DNA of 64,000 nucleotides, taken from NCBI RefSeq assembly GCF_030813915.1, contig NZ_JAUSUJ010000011.1:1-64000 (forward strand), given 5' to 3'. Position numbers and translations under genes: made by a program. Shown piece by piece: positions 1 to 7,786 of the stretch (position 1 is its first letter; each line of letters starts with the position of its first letter). Origin of the DNA: Rhodoplanes tepidamans. Its GTDB lineage: Bacteria > Pseudomonadota > Alphaproteobacteria > Rhizobiales > Xanthobacteraceae. The notes below the pieces were generated by a model. The model was not told the DNA's origin, made no database searches, and saw only the letters and a list, made by a program, of their open reading frames with translations.

Positions 1-38
1 GCTCGGCTGCGCCCGGCTGACGCCGGTCTTGAACGGGC

Positions 39-58
39 GATTCGTCATAAGACGAATC
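39..58. repeat. perfect hairpin downstream of the amidohydrolase gene
   Basis: GATTCGTC and GACGAATC form an 8-bp perfect stem around the loop ATAA, about 60 bases beyond the amidohydrolase stop codon. It could terminate that leftward gene or be an operator of a gene to the left of the window. There is no clear U-tract, so the terminator reading is weak. Confidence 0.45.
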
Positions 59-120
59 TTACATCAGCTCGACCCGCCGATTCTTGCCCAGTCTCTCCGC
101 TCGTTGCGCCCTGCCGGCCG

Positions 121-1314
121 TCACACCACGGCGGGCACCTTCGTCGCCGGCGGGGTGTTGCGGCTGCGCGTCGTCCGCACGAGGCCGTCGATGATGGTCA
201 TGCCGATGCCGGGCAGGTCGCCGAGCTGGATCGACTCCAGAAAGTCCTTGCCGGCGGAGTGCTGGGCCTTGTCCATGATCACGAAGTCGGCAGCGCGGCC
301 GACCTCGACCAGGCCGACGTCGAGCGAGCGCATGCGCGCCGTGTTGCCGGTGGCGAAGCAGAAGGCGATCTCGGCCGGCACCTCGCCGAGCGAGGAGAGC
401 ATCGACACCATGCGGATGATGCCGAGCGGCTGCACGCCCGAGCCGGCCGGCCCGTCGGTGCCGAGGATGACGCGCTCCAGCTGGCCGAGCTCGCGGGCGG
501 TGCGCAGCGTGTAGAGCGCGGCGCGCTCGTTGCCGTTGTGGACGATCTCCAGGCCGCGCCGGCAGCCCTCGCAGATGCACCGGATCTCGCGGTCGGGCAG
601 GGCGGTGTGGCCGCCGTTGATATGGCCGACCACGTCGGTGTCCGCTTCCAGCACCATGTCGGCGCCGATCAGGCCGGAGCCGGGGATCGACGGGCCGCCG
701 GTGTGGATGGTCGACTGGATGCCGTACTTGCGGGCCCACGCGACCATCTGTCGCGCATTGGCGCCGTCCTTGACGCCGCCCAGCCCGACCTCGCCGAGCA
801 GCTTCACGCCGGCGGCGGCGAGCTCCCTGAAGTCGTCCTCGACCATGCCGTGCTCCAGCACCGGCGCGCCGGCGTGCAGCTTCACGCCCGCCACCCGGAA
901 CGCGTCGAAGCAGCGCTGCGCCGTGATCGCCATGGCCTTGAGGCCGACGATGTCGCGCGGCCGTCCGGGGGTGTGCACCTCGCCCGCCGAGATCATCGTC
1001 GTGACGCCGCCGTGCAACGTGGAATCGATCCAGCCGAGCTGATTCTGCCGCGGCGTCCAGTCACCTGCGACCGGGTGCACGTGGCTGTCGATCAGGCCCG
1101 GGCTCACCACGGTGCCGTTGGCGTCCACCACCGTGGTGGCGCCCTCGACGTCGACGTCCTTCAGCCGGCCGATCGCGGAGATCCTTCCGTCCACCGCGAC
1201 GATGGTGTCGGCGTCGAGGATCGGGTTCTCCATCGCGCCCGAGAGCAGGAGCCCGATGTTGCGGATGACCAGCTTGGTCGGGCCGGCGGGTCCCGTCGGA
1301 GCGTCGTGAGCCAT
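121..1314 (-). CDS. enamidase-like amidohydrolase
   Basis: A 397-residue metal-dependent amidohydrolase. The N-terminal part has the DSHVHP metal-binding loop near residue 76, followed by a GEVGLGG segment, TIHTGG, GHINGGH and a late GTDGPAGSG, which supply the His and Asp ligands expected in the family. The run from HVHPVAGDW to GEVHTPGRP resembles enamidase of nicotinate fermentation, which opens a cyclic enamide, but the true substrate here is unknown. The start at 1314 is chosen over upstream in-frame codons because AGGAGA lies 5-10 bases before it. The gene is divergent from a ferredoxin-NADP reductase gene and has a dyad operator upstream that it shares with the ABC importer further right, so it probably hydrolyses an imported amide or lactam. 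Confidence 0.85.
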   Translation of the reverse strand: MAHDAPTGPAGPTKLVIRNIGLLLSGAMENPILDADTIVAVDGRISAIGRLKDVDVEGATTVVDANGTVVSPGLIDSHVHPVAGDWTPRQNQLGWIDSTLHGGVTTMISAGEVHTPGRPRDIVGLKAMAITAQRCFDAFRVAGVKLHAGAPVLEHGMVEDDFRELAAAGVKLLGEVGLGGVKDGANARQMVAWARKYGIQSTIHTGGPSIPGSGLIGADMVLEADTDVVGHINGGHTALPDREIRCICEGCRRGLEIVHNGNERAALYTLRTARELGQLERVILGTDGPAGSGVQPLGIIRMVSMLSSLGEVPAEIAFCFATGNTARMRSLDVGLVEVGRAADFVIMDKAQHSAGKDFLESIQLGDLPGIGMTIIDGLVRTTRSRNTPPATKVPAVV

Positions 1315-1376
1315 GGTTTCTTCTCCTCGTTGCTGGACGGACCACGATCGCCCCGCTATCCGGCCCTTTCGGGCCG

Positions 1377-1406
1377 TTGACAAGGCTGCCGCGGCTCCGT
1401 CATATT
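1377..1406 (+). promoter_or_regulatory. candidate sigma70-type promoter of the reductase gene
   Basis: TTGACA at 1377-1382 is followed after 18 bases by CATATT at 1401-1406 (4 of 6 match to the -10 consensus). It points to the ferredoxin-NADP reductase gene. The dyad at 1407-1420 directly follows the -10 box, so a bound regulator would block this promoter. Confidence 0.45.
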
Positions 1407-1420
1407 GTTAGTACACTAAC
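1407..1420. promoter_or_regulatory. candidate operator dyad, copy 1
   Basis: GTTAG-TACA-CTAAC lies between the divergent amidohydrolase and reductase genes. The same dyad with one base changed (GTTAG-CACA-CTAAC) occurs at 7572-7585 upstream of the ABC binding-protein gene, and both are followed by G. Dyads of this size and spacing are typical of TetR- or MarR-type regulators. No such regulator is encoded in the window. Confidence 0.6.
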
Positions 1421-1486
1421 GAATGTCGGCCGCCAAGACGGCGACCGGAACTCCCGGCTTCCTGGAATTCCTCGAAGGTTCGATCC

Positions 1487-2260
1487 ATGAGCAACTTCTT
1501 CGAAGAGCAGGTCCTCGACGTTCACCACTGGACCGACAGGCTCTTCAGCTTCTCGACCACCCGCGACCCCGGCTGCAGGTTCAAGAGCGGCCAGTTCGTC
1601 ATGCTCGGGCTGCCGACCGAGGGCCGTCCGCTCATGCGCGCCTACTCGATCGCGTCGCCGCACTACGCCGACGTCCTCGACTTCTTCTCGATCAAGGTGC
1701 CGAACGGGCCGCTCACCTCGCGGCTGCAGCAGATCAGGCCGGGCGACCGCATCGTCATCGGCCGCAAGGCGACCGGCACGCTGGTGATCGACAATCTGAA
1801 GGCGGGCGAAACGCTGTATCTGCTCGCCACCGGCACGGGCCTCGCGCCGTTCATGTCGACCATCCGGGATCCCGACACCTTCGAGCGGTTCGAGAAGGTG
1901 GTGCTGGTGCACGGCGTGCGCACCGTCGCCGAGCTCGCCTACCGGCAGAAGATCGAGGAGGAGCTGCCGCAGGACGAGTTCCTGGGCGAGATGATCTCGC
2001 GGCAGCTGATCTACTATCCCACGGTGACGCGCGAGGAGTTCCGCAACCGCGGCCGCATCACCCACCTGATCACGACCGGCAAGCTGTTCGAGGACATCGG
2101 CCTCCCGGCGCTCGATCCGGTGCGCGACCGCGTGATGATGTGCGGCAGCCCGGCCCTGCTCGCCGACATGACGCCGATCCTGGAAGGCCTCGGCTTCACG
2201 GAAGGCAACACCGGCGAGCCCGGCGACTACGTGATCGAGAAGGCCTTCGCGGAGAAGTGA
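1487..2260 (+). CDS. fpr: ferredoxin--NADP(+) reductase
   Basis: A 257-residue bacterial-type ferredoxin/flavodoxin-NADP reductase that passes electrons between NADPH and ferredoxin or flavodoxin. The FAD-binding barrel carries RAYSIASP near residue 52. The NADP-binding half has the ATGTGLAPFMS loop near residue 111 and VMMCGSPALL near residue 218. The C-terminus YVIEKAFAEK is the tail typical of the bacterial subclass, and the length is exactly as usual. The gene is divergent from the amidohydrolase gene, and a dyad operator overlaps its putative promoter, so it may be co-regulated with the uptake and hydrolysis genes, perhaps to feed an oxygenase or reductase outside the window. Confidence 0.93.
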   Translation: MSNFFEEQVLDVHHWTDRLFSFSTTRDPGCRFKSGQFVMLGLPTEGRPLMRAYSIASPHYADVLDFFSIKVPNGPLTSRLQQIRPGDRIVIGRKATGTLVIDNLKAGETLYLLATGTGLAPFMSTIRDPDTFERFEKVVLVHGVRTVAELAYRQKIEEELPQDEFLGEMISRQLIYYPTVTREEFRNRGRITHLITTGKLFEDIGLPALDPVRDRVMMCGSPALLADMTPILEGLGFTEGNTGEPGDYVIEKAFAEK

Positions 2261-2263
2261 CGG

Positions 2264-2294
2264 CCCGACCCTCCCCCTGAGGGGGAGGGTCGGG
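2264..2294. terminator. strong hairpin after fpr
   Basis: A perfect 14-bp stem (CCCGACCCTCCCCC with its complement) encloses the loop TGA and starts four bases after the fpr stop codon. It is a good intrinsic terminator stem, without a clear T-run. It is also the first element of a palindromic repeat cluster that runs to 2411. Confidence 0.55.
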
Positions 2295-2329
2295 CGCGAG
2301 CGCAGCTCGCGACCGGGGTGAGGGTTTAC

Positions 2330-2411
2330 GGCGCCCGTCGGATGGCTCGGCACCCCCTCACCCGGTCTCCACGCTTCGCGTGGAGACCGGCCTCTCCCCG
2401 CAGGGGAGAGG
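2330..2411. repeat. intergenic palindromic repeat, family B
   Basis: Two hairpins abut: a 12-bp stem CCGGTCTCCACG around CTTCG (2362-2390) and a 9-bp stem CCTCTCCCC around GCA (2391-2411). They are flanked by CCCTCACCC, and GGGTGAGGG occurs just upstream. A related element lies at 6079-6132. Such repeats are common between convergent genes in Hyphomicrobiales; here they separate fpr and livF. Confidence 0.6.
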
Positions 2412-2462
2412 TGAAGAGAAGGAGCGAGCGGATCCGATTCGGAGCGCCCCGCGCCGCTCTCC

Positions 2463-3188
2463 TCACACCGCCAGATAGGCATCGCGCACATCGGGGCGCG
2501 CCTCGAGCTCGGCCAGCGTGCCGGTGAACTGGACGCGGCCTTTTTCGATGATCACGGCGCGGTCGGAGATCAGCCGCGCGAAGTGCAGGTTCTGCTCGGA
2601 GAGCAGGATCGACAGGCCTTCCTTCTTCATCGCCAGGATGGCGGCCGCCATCTGCTCGACGATCTTCGGGGCGAGGCCTTCGGACGGCTCGTCGAGCAGC
2701 ACCAGCGAGGGATTGCCCATCAGGGTGCGGGCGATGGTGAGCATCTGCTGCTCGCCGCCGCTCATCCGGCCGCCCGGACGCTTGCGCATCTCGGCGAGGT
2801 TGGGGAACAGCTCGTAGAGCTTCTCGGGCTCCCAGGTCGGCGCGCCCTCGCGCGGCTTCTGGCGGCCGACCATCAGGTTCTCCTCGACGGTCAGCTCCGA
2901 GAAGATGCGGCGGTTCTCCGGCACGAAGCCGAGGCCGCGGCGGGCGATTTCGTAGGTCGGGAGAGTCGTGATCTCCTCGGCGTCGAACCACACCGTGCCG
3001 GTGCGGCGCGCCACCATGGCCATGATCGACAGGAAGGTGGTCGACTTGCCGGCGCCGTTGCGGCCGAGCAGGGCGACGACCTCGCCGGTGTGCACCGAGA
3101 ACTCGACGTCGAACAGGATGTGGGCCTGGCCGTAGAAGGCATTGAGCTGGACGACGTCGAGCTGCGACGTCCGCGGGCGTTCGGTCAT
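2463..3188 (-). CDS. livF: branched-chain-type ABC transporter ATP-binding protein LivF
   Basis: A 241-residue cytoplasmic ATPase of the HAAT (branched-chain amino acid/amide) ABC importer class. It has Walker A GRNGAGKST near residue 38, the signature MSGGEQQMLTIARTL near residue 135 and Walker B LVLLDEPSEGL, followed by SEQN as expected for LivF. Its ATG overlaps the stop codon of livG as ATGA, so the two are translationally coupled. It is the last gene of the leftward transporter run. The substrate need not be an amino acid: many HAAT systems import amides, urea or aromatic acids, and the shared dyad upstream suggests the substrate of the amidohydrolase. Confidence 0.93.
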   Translation of the reverse strand: MTERPRTSQLDVVQLNAFYGQAHILFDVEFSVHTGEVVALLGRNGAGKSTTFLSIMAMVARRTGTVWFDAEEITTLPTYEIARRGLGFVPENRRIFSELTVEENLMVGRQKPREGAPTWEPEKLYELFPNLAEMRKRPGGRMSGGEQQMLTIARTLMGNPSLVLLDEPSEGLAPKIVEQMAAAILAMKKEGLSILLSEQNLHFARLISDRAVIIEKGRVQFTGTLAELEARPDVRDAYLAV

Positions 3189-3985
3189 CAGTGAGCCCCC
3201 TTCGACGCGACGCCGGCGGCGTCCTGGTGGCGGGCGTCGTAGACGAGGCCTTCGCCGAGATAGATGGCCTGCACCTCGGGGTCGCGCCGCACCTCGGCCG
3301 GCGGTCCCTCCGCGATCAGGGCGCCGCGCGACAGCACCATCATGCGGTCGGCGTGCTCGAACACCACGTCCATGTCGTGCTCGGTGAACAGCACGCCGAT
3401 GCCCTCGCGCCGCGCGATCTCGGCGGTCAGCCGCATCAGCTCGATGCGCTCCTTCGGCGCCATGCCGGCGGTCGGCTCGTCCATCAGGAGGAGCTTGGGC
3501 CGGTTGGCGAGCGCGATGGCGAGCTCGAGCCGCTTGAGGTCGCCGTAGGCGAGCTCGGCGGCGGCGCGCCCGGCGTACTGGGCCATGCCGACCAGCGCCA
3601 GCAGGCGGTCGGCCTCGGCGGCGTCCTTGGCGGCGCTGCCCCAGAATCGGCGTAGCGCGTGGACGTGGGACAGGAGGGCGACCTGCACGTTCTCGCGCAC
3701 CGTCATCGACGCGAAGGTCGCGGTGATCTGGAAGGTGCGGCCGACGCCCATGCGCCACACCGCACGCGGCGGCTTGCCGACCGTCGGCTCGCCGTCGATG
3801 CTGATGTCGCCGGCGTCGGGCCGGATCTGGCCGTTGAGCATGTTGAAGCAGGTGCTCTTGCCGGCGCCGTTCGGGCCGATCAGCGCGAGGATCTCGCCGC
3901 GGTCGAGGCCGAACGAGACGTCGCGCACGGCCTGCACGCCGGCATAGGACTTGGAGAGGCTCTGCACCTCGAGCAGGCGGGTCAC
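3188..3985 (-). CDS. livG: branched-chain-type ABC transporter ATP-binding protein LivG
   Basis: A 265-residue ATPase, partner of LivF. Walker A GPNGAGKST is near residue 38, Walker B LLLMDEPTAGM near residue 165, and the signature region reads LAYGDLKRLELAIAL, the usual LivG variant. The GTG start overlaps the stop codon of the permease gene as GTGA, and its own stop overlaps the livF start, so livHM-livG-livF form one tightly coupled operon. About 20 extra residues at the C-terminus (after EGLVYDARHQD) are not part of the ATPase core. Confidence 0.92.
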   Translation of the reverse strand: MTRLLEVQSLSKSYAGVQAVRDVSFGLDRGEILALIGPNGAGKSTCFNMLNGQIRPDAGDISIDGEPTVGKPPRAVWRMGVGRTFQITATFASMTVRENVQVALLSHVHALRRFWGSAAKDAAEADRLLALVGMAQYAGRAAAELAYGDLKRLELAIALANRPKLLLMDEPTAGMAPKERIELMRLTAEIARREGIGVLFTEHDMDVVFEHADRMMVLSRGALIAEGPPAEVRRDPEVQAIYLGEGLVYDARHQDAAGVASKGAH

Positions 3986-5955
3986 GGCTGGGCCTCCTGG
4001 CTGGCGGTGTCCCGTGACGGGCCCGCCTGATCGACGACGGACGCGACCACGCCGCCGGCGACCACGGCGGCCACCGCGGCCGCGGCGGCGACCGCCGGCG
4101 CGCGGCCCGCGGCGCGGCGGGCCTCGAAGCGGGCCCGCCAGTCGGAGAGGGTGCCGACGATGCCCTTCGGGAAGGCGAGGACGATGACGACGATGGCGGC
4201 GCCGAGCACCAGCTTCGAGTAGTCGGTCTGGCTCATCAGCCAGATCGACAGCGCCTTGAACACCAGGGCGCCGACGATCGGGCCGAGCACCGTCTCGATG
4301 CCGCCGAGCAGCACCATCACGAGCCCGTCCACCGAGGTCGGGATGCCCATCGCGTCGGGAAACACGCTGCCCTTCAGGAAGGCGAACAGCGCGCCGCCGA
4401 GCCCGGCCGCGGCGCCCGCCATCACGAAGGCGACCCACTGGGTGCGCTTGCGGTCGATGCCGATCGCCTCGGCCCGCAGCTCGGAGTCGCGCGTCGCCCG
4501 CAGCGCGTATCCGAAGGGCGAGAAGATCACCATCTGCAGGAAGGCCAGCGCCGGCACCACGAAGGCGAGCGTCACCCAGAAGAAGGCCGCCGGCGTCGCC
4601 GCGAAGGCGTCCGGCCAGATGCCGAGGATGCCGTTGTCGCCGCCCGTCACCGAGACCCACTGGAAGGCGATCGACCAGACGATCTGCGAGAAGGCGAGCG
4701 TCAGCATGGCGAAGTAGACGCCGGTCAGCGACACCGCGAACCAGCCGACGATCGCGGCGCCGACCGCCGCCAGCACCGGGCCGGCGAGGATCGCCAGCAG
4801 CATCGGCAGGCCGGCCGCCTTCACGGCGAAGGCGGCGCCGTAGGAGCCGAGACCGAAATAGGCGGCGTGGCCGAAGGAGGCGAGGCCGCCCACCGTCATC
4901 AGCAGGTGCAGGCTGGCGGCGAACAGGGTGAAGATCAGCAGCTCGCTGCCGACCGTCAGGGCGTAGTCGGACAGCCACAGCGGCTGCAGCGCGACGACAA
5001 GCACCACCCCGGCGGCGATCATCAGCTCGGTGCGGCCGAGCGGGCGCCACGGTCTCACGGTCGCGCCGGTCGTGGACTGGGCGGGCGGCGGCATCTTGCC
5101 GAACAGGCCCCACGGCCGCACGACCAGGACGATCGCCATCACGATGAAGACGAGGACGAGCGAGATCTTGGGGAAGACCAGGATGCCGAAGGCGTTGAGC
5201 TGCGACACGATGATGGCGGCGACGAAGGCGCCGGTGGTGGAGCCGAGGCCGCCGATCACCACCACCACGAAGGCCTCGACGATGATCCGCAGATCCATCG
5301 AGTGGTTGACGGCGTCGCGCGGGATCTGCAGGGCGCCGCCGAGCGCGGCGAGGAAGACGCCGAGCGCGAACACGCCGGTGAACAGCCATTTCTGGTTGAT
5401 GCCGAGCGCCGCCACCATGGAACGGTCGTGGGTCGCGGCGCGCACCAGCACGCCCCATCGGGTGCGATGGAACAGCACCCACAGGGCGGCGAGCACCAGC
5501 GGCCCGAGGACGATGAGGAACAGGTCGTAGGAGGGAATGCGCTTGCCGAACATCTCGACGGCACCGGCGAGGCCGGGTGCGCGCGGGCCGACCAGATCCT
5601 CGGGCCCCCAGATCAGCAGGACGAGATCCTCGACCATCAGGGTGACGCCGAAGGTGGCGAGCAGCTGGAACAGCTCGGGGGCGTGATAGATGCGCCGCAG
5701 CAGCACCATCTCGAGCAGGCAGCCGATCACGGCGACGATCGCGGCGGCGGCGACGAGCGAGAACCAGAAGCCGAAGGCGCCGGCGAGGCGTTCGGTCAGC
5801 GTGTAGGCGACGTAGGCACCCAGCATGTAGAACGCGCCGTGCGCGAAGTTCACGATGCGGGTGACGCCGAAGATGATGGACAGACCGGAGGCGACCAGGA
5901 ACAACGAGGCCGCGCTCGCGAGGCCGGTCATGAATTGCACGAAGACGAGCTGCAT
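3982..5955 (-). CDS. livHM: fused LivH-LivM ABC permease
   Basis: A 657-residue inner-membrane protein in which both permease subunits of a HAAT importer are joined. Residues 1-290 match LivH (NFAHGAFYMLGAYVAY near the start; the GGLGSTTGA loop). A short polar linker around residue 300 leads into LivM (GLASFGHAAYFGLGSYGAAF, then EAIGIDR and GGIETVLGPI). Such fusions are known in alphaproteobacteria. The last 45 residues are unusual: an Ala/Val-rich hydrophobic stretch followed by a polar tail after the normal LivM end. The gene precedes livG with a 4-base overlap and follows the binding-protein gene after a 280-base gap holding a palindromic repeat. Confidence 0.92.
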   Translation of the reverse strand: MQLVFVQFMTGLASAASLFLVASGLSIIFGVTRIVNFAHGAFYMLGAYVAYTLTERLAGAFGFWFSLVAAAAIVAVIGCLLEMVLLRRIYHAPELFQLLATFGVTLMVEDLVLLIWGPEDLVGPRAPGLAGAVEMFGKRIPSYDLFLIVLGPLVLAALWVLFHRTRWGVLVRAATHDRSMVAALGINQKWLFTGVFALGVFLAALGGALQIPRDAVNHSMDLRIIVEAFVVVVIGGLGSTTGAFVAAIIVSQLNAFGILVFPKISLVLVFIVMAIVLVVRPWGLFGKMPPPAQSTTGATVRPWRPLGRTELMIAAGVVLVVALQPLWLSDYALTVGSELLIFTLFAASLHLLMTVGGLASFGHAAYFGLGSYGAAFAVKAAGLPMLLAILAGPVLAAVGAAIVGWFAVSLTGVYFAMLTLAFSQIVWSIAFQWVSVTGGDNGILGIWPDAFAATPAAFFWVTLAFVVPALAFLQMVIFSPFGYALRATRDSELRAEAIGIDRKRTQWVAFVMAGAAAGLGGALFAFLKGSVFPDAMGIPTSVDGLVMVLLGGIETVLGPIVGALVFKALSIWLMSQTDYSKLVLGAAIVVIVLAFPKGIVGTLSDWRARFEARRAAGRAPAVAAAAAVAAVVAGGVVASVVDQAGPSRDTASQEAQP

Positions 5956-6078
5956 CGGCGGTCACGATCGGGTTGGAGGCCGAGGGGTTTCGGCGAAGAT
6001 CCGCGACGCAGCGCGGCGGTGACGGGACGGCCCGTCGGGCGAACTCTCGAATTCACGGCACGGGGGGAGGGCGCCATC

Positions 6079-6132
6079 ACCTCTCTCCGCTCGCGGGGAG
6101 AGGCCGGATCGCGAAGCGATCCGGGTGAGGGG
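6079..6132. repeat. intergenic palindromic repeat, family B
   Basis: An imperfect stem CTCTCTCCGC/GCGGGGAGAG abuts a perfect 9-bp stem CCGGATCGC-GAA-GCGATCCGG, followed by GTGAGGG. The layout matches the repeat at 2330-2411. It sits between the binding-protein and permease genes of one transporter, where it may attenuate or stabilise the transcript so that the binding protein is made in excess. Confidence 0.55.
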
Positions 6133-6235
6133 GCGTCGCGGCTGAAATGCGAGCCGGCTTCACCCCCACCCCGGGTGCGTGCCGTGCACGCGCCCGCGTC
6201 TCGTCCCTCCCGCGGAGGGTGCTGTCCGCGCCAGC

Positions 6236-7438
6236 TCAGTTCTGCGGGCGCAGCTTCTTCACCTCGGCGTCACTCGGCAGGTACTTGGCGCCGTCGCGAT
6301 AGCTGTAGTCGACCATCACGCCCTTGCCGTCCTTGACGGCGGTCTTGCCGACGAAGGCGCCCAGCGTGGACTGGTGGTCGACGTCGCGAAACGTCACCTC
6401 GCCGAACGGCGTGCCGACCTTCAGGCCCTTGGTGGCTTCGATCAGCTTCTCGGTGTCGGTCGACTTCGCCTTCTTGAGCACCTCGGCGGCCGACTGCATC
6501 AGAGCGTAGCCGACCACCGAGCCGAGCCGCGGATAGTCGTTGTACTTCGCCTGATAGGCCTTCAGGAACGCCTGGTGCGCGGGCGTGTCGATGCCGTACC
6601 AGGGATAGCCGGTGACGAGCCAGCCTTCCGGCGTCTCGCCCTTCAGCGGGTCGATGTATTCGGGCTCGCCGGTCAGGAAGCTGACCACGGTCCTGCCCTG
6701 GAACAGGCCGCGGGTGTTGCCCTCGCGGACGAACTTCACGAGGTCGGGGCCGAACGTCACGTTGAGGATCGCCTCCGGCTTGGTCGCGGCGAGCGCCTCG
6801 ACCACGGCGCCGGCGTCGATCTTGCCCTGCGGCGGCCACTGCTCGCCGACCCACTCGATGTCGGGCCGCTTCTCGGACAGCAGCTTCTTGAACACGCCGA
6901 CGGCCGACTGGCCGTACTCGTAGTTCGGCGCGACGGTCGCCCACTTCTTGGCCGGCAGCTTGGCGGCCTCCTCGGCCAGCATGGCGGCCTGCATGTAGTT
7001 CGAGGGGCGCAGGCGGAACGTGTAGTGGTTGCCCTTCGACCACACCATCGCGTCGGTGAGCGGCTCGCCGGCGAGATAGTAGATCTTCTTCTGCGCGGCG
7101 AAGTCCGCGAGGGCGAGGCCGATATGCGAGAAGAAGGCGCCGGTGAGCATCACCACGCCTTCGCGGGACACCAGCTCGTTCGCCGCCGTCACGGCGTCGG
7201 CCGGCTTGCCGGCGTCGTCCTTGGAGATCACGACCAGCTTGTCGCCGTTGATGCCGCCCTTGGCGTTGATCTCCTCGACCGCGAGCTGCCAGCCCTTGCG
7301 GTAGGGCTCGGTGAAGGCGGGCAGGCCCGAATAGCTGTTGATCTCGCCGATCTTGATGTCGGCGGCGAGCAGCTGTCCGGGCATCGCGAGCGCGAATGCG
7401 GCAGCCAGGATGTGACGGCTCGGAACGGTTTTCGACAC
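6236..7438 (-). CDS. periplasmic ABC substrate-binding protein (LivJ/HAAT type)
   Basis: A 400-residue type I periplasmic binding protein with an N-terminal signal peptide (hydrophobic core AAAFALAMPGQLL, cleavage near AA-DIKIGEI). The first strand IKIGEINSYSG and the closing YRDGAKYLPSDAEVKKLRPQN are typical of the HAAT binding proteins. The GTG start at 7438 is chosen because it leads straight into the signal peptide and has a GAGAGGG box 9 bases before it; the reading frame remains open further upstream but is not coding-like. It is the first gene of the importer group. The dyad at 7571-7586 lies about 130 bases upstream. Confidence 0.9.
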   Translation of the reverse strand: MSKTVPSRHILAAAFALAMPGQLLAADIKIGEINSYSGLPAFTEPYRKGWQLAVEEINAKGGINGDKLVVISKDDAGKPADAVTAANELVSREGVVMLTGAFFSHIGLALADFAAQKKIYYLAGEPLTDAMVWSKGNHYTFRLRPSNYMQAAMLAEEAAKLPAKKWATVAPNYEYGQSAVGVFKKLLSEKRPDIEWVGEQWPPQGKIDAGAVVEALAATKPEAILNVTFGPDLVKFVREGNTRGLFQGRTVVSFLTGEPEYIDPLKGETPEGWLVTGYPWYGIDTPAHQAFLKAYQAKYNDYPRLGSVVGYALMQSAAEVLKKAKSTDTEKLIEATKGLKVGTPFGEVTFRDVDHQSTLGAFVGKTAVKDGKGVMVDYSYRDGAKYLPSDAEVKKLRPQN

Positions 7439-7786
7439 GGCGATGATCCCTCTCTTCGCTCGACTCGACCGACAGCGACCCGGACGCCGGCTCTCGGGCG
7501 CGGACGCGGTGAGCGCCGTGGGGATGTGCGCCGTCGAAGCTGGTCTCGTCGTCCGCGATGGTCGCGAATTCGTTAGCACACTAACGGTATCAAGTCCGCG
7601 CCCGCACGCAAGGACGAAACGAAGGCACCGACGCGCCATTGTTGCATATTGTTTGGACGTGTCACCCGTGAAAAAAGCGAGCCGGCACCGGGCTGTTGCG
7701 TCCATTTGATGAGCGATGGCGCGGGCGCGTGCCTGCTTTTCTCCCAGTTCGCCGCAGTGCGAAAAAGACGGCCCGGGAGAGCCGGC
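7439..7786. other. intergenic region with operator, no gene seen
   Basis: This 348-base gap separates the symporter gene from the binding-protein gene. It holds the dyad at 7571-7586 and an AT-richer patch at 7637-7662. I find no credible coding sequence in it. Confidence 0.5.
7571..7586. promoter_or_regulatory. candidate operator dyad, copy 2
   Basis: CGTTAG-CACA-CTAACG is a perfect 6-bp inverted repeat with a 4-base centre. Reading the minus strand it fills the 17-base spacer after a TTGATA hexamer (7593 to 7588), although the matching -10 box is poor. It is nearly identical to the dyad at 1407-1420. Confidence 0.6.

Noticed and set aside
6179-7576. Plus-strand frame opposite to the ABC binding-protein gene
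   Set aside because: Shadow of the binding-protein gene, which has a proper signal peptide and family sequence.
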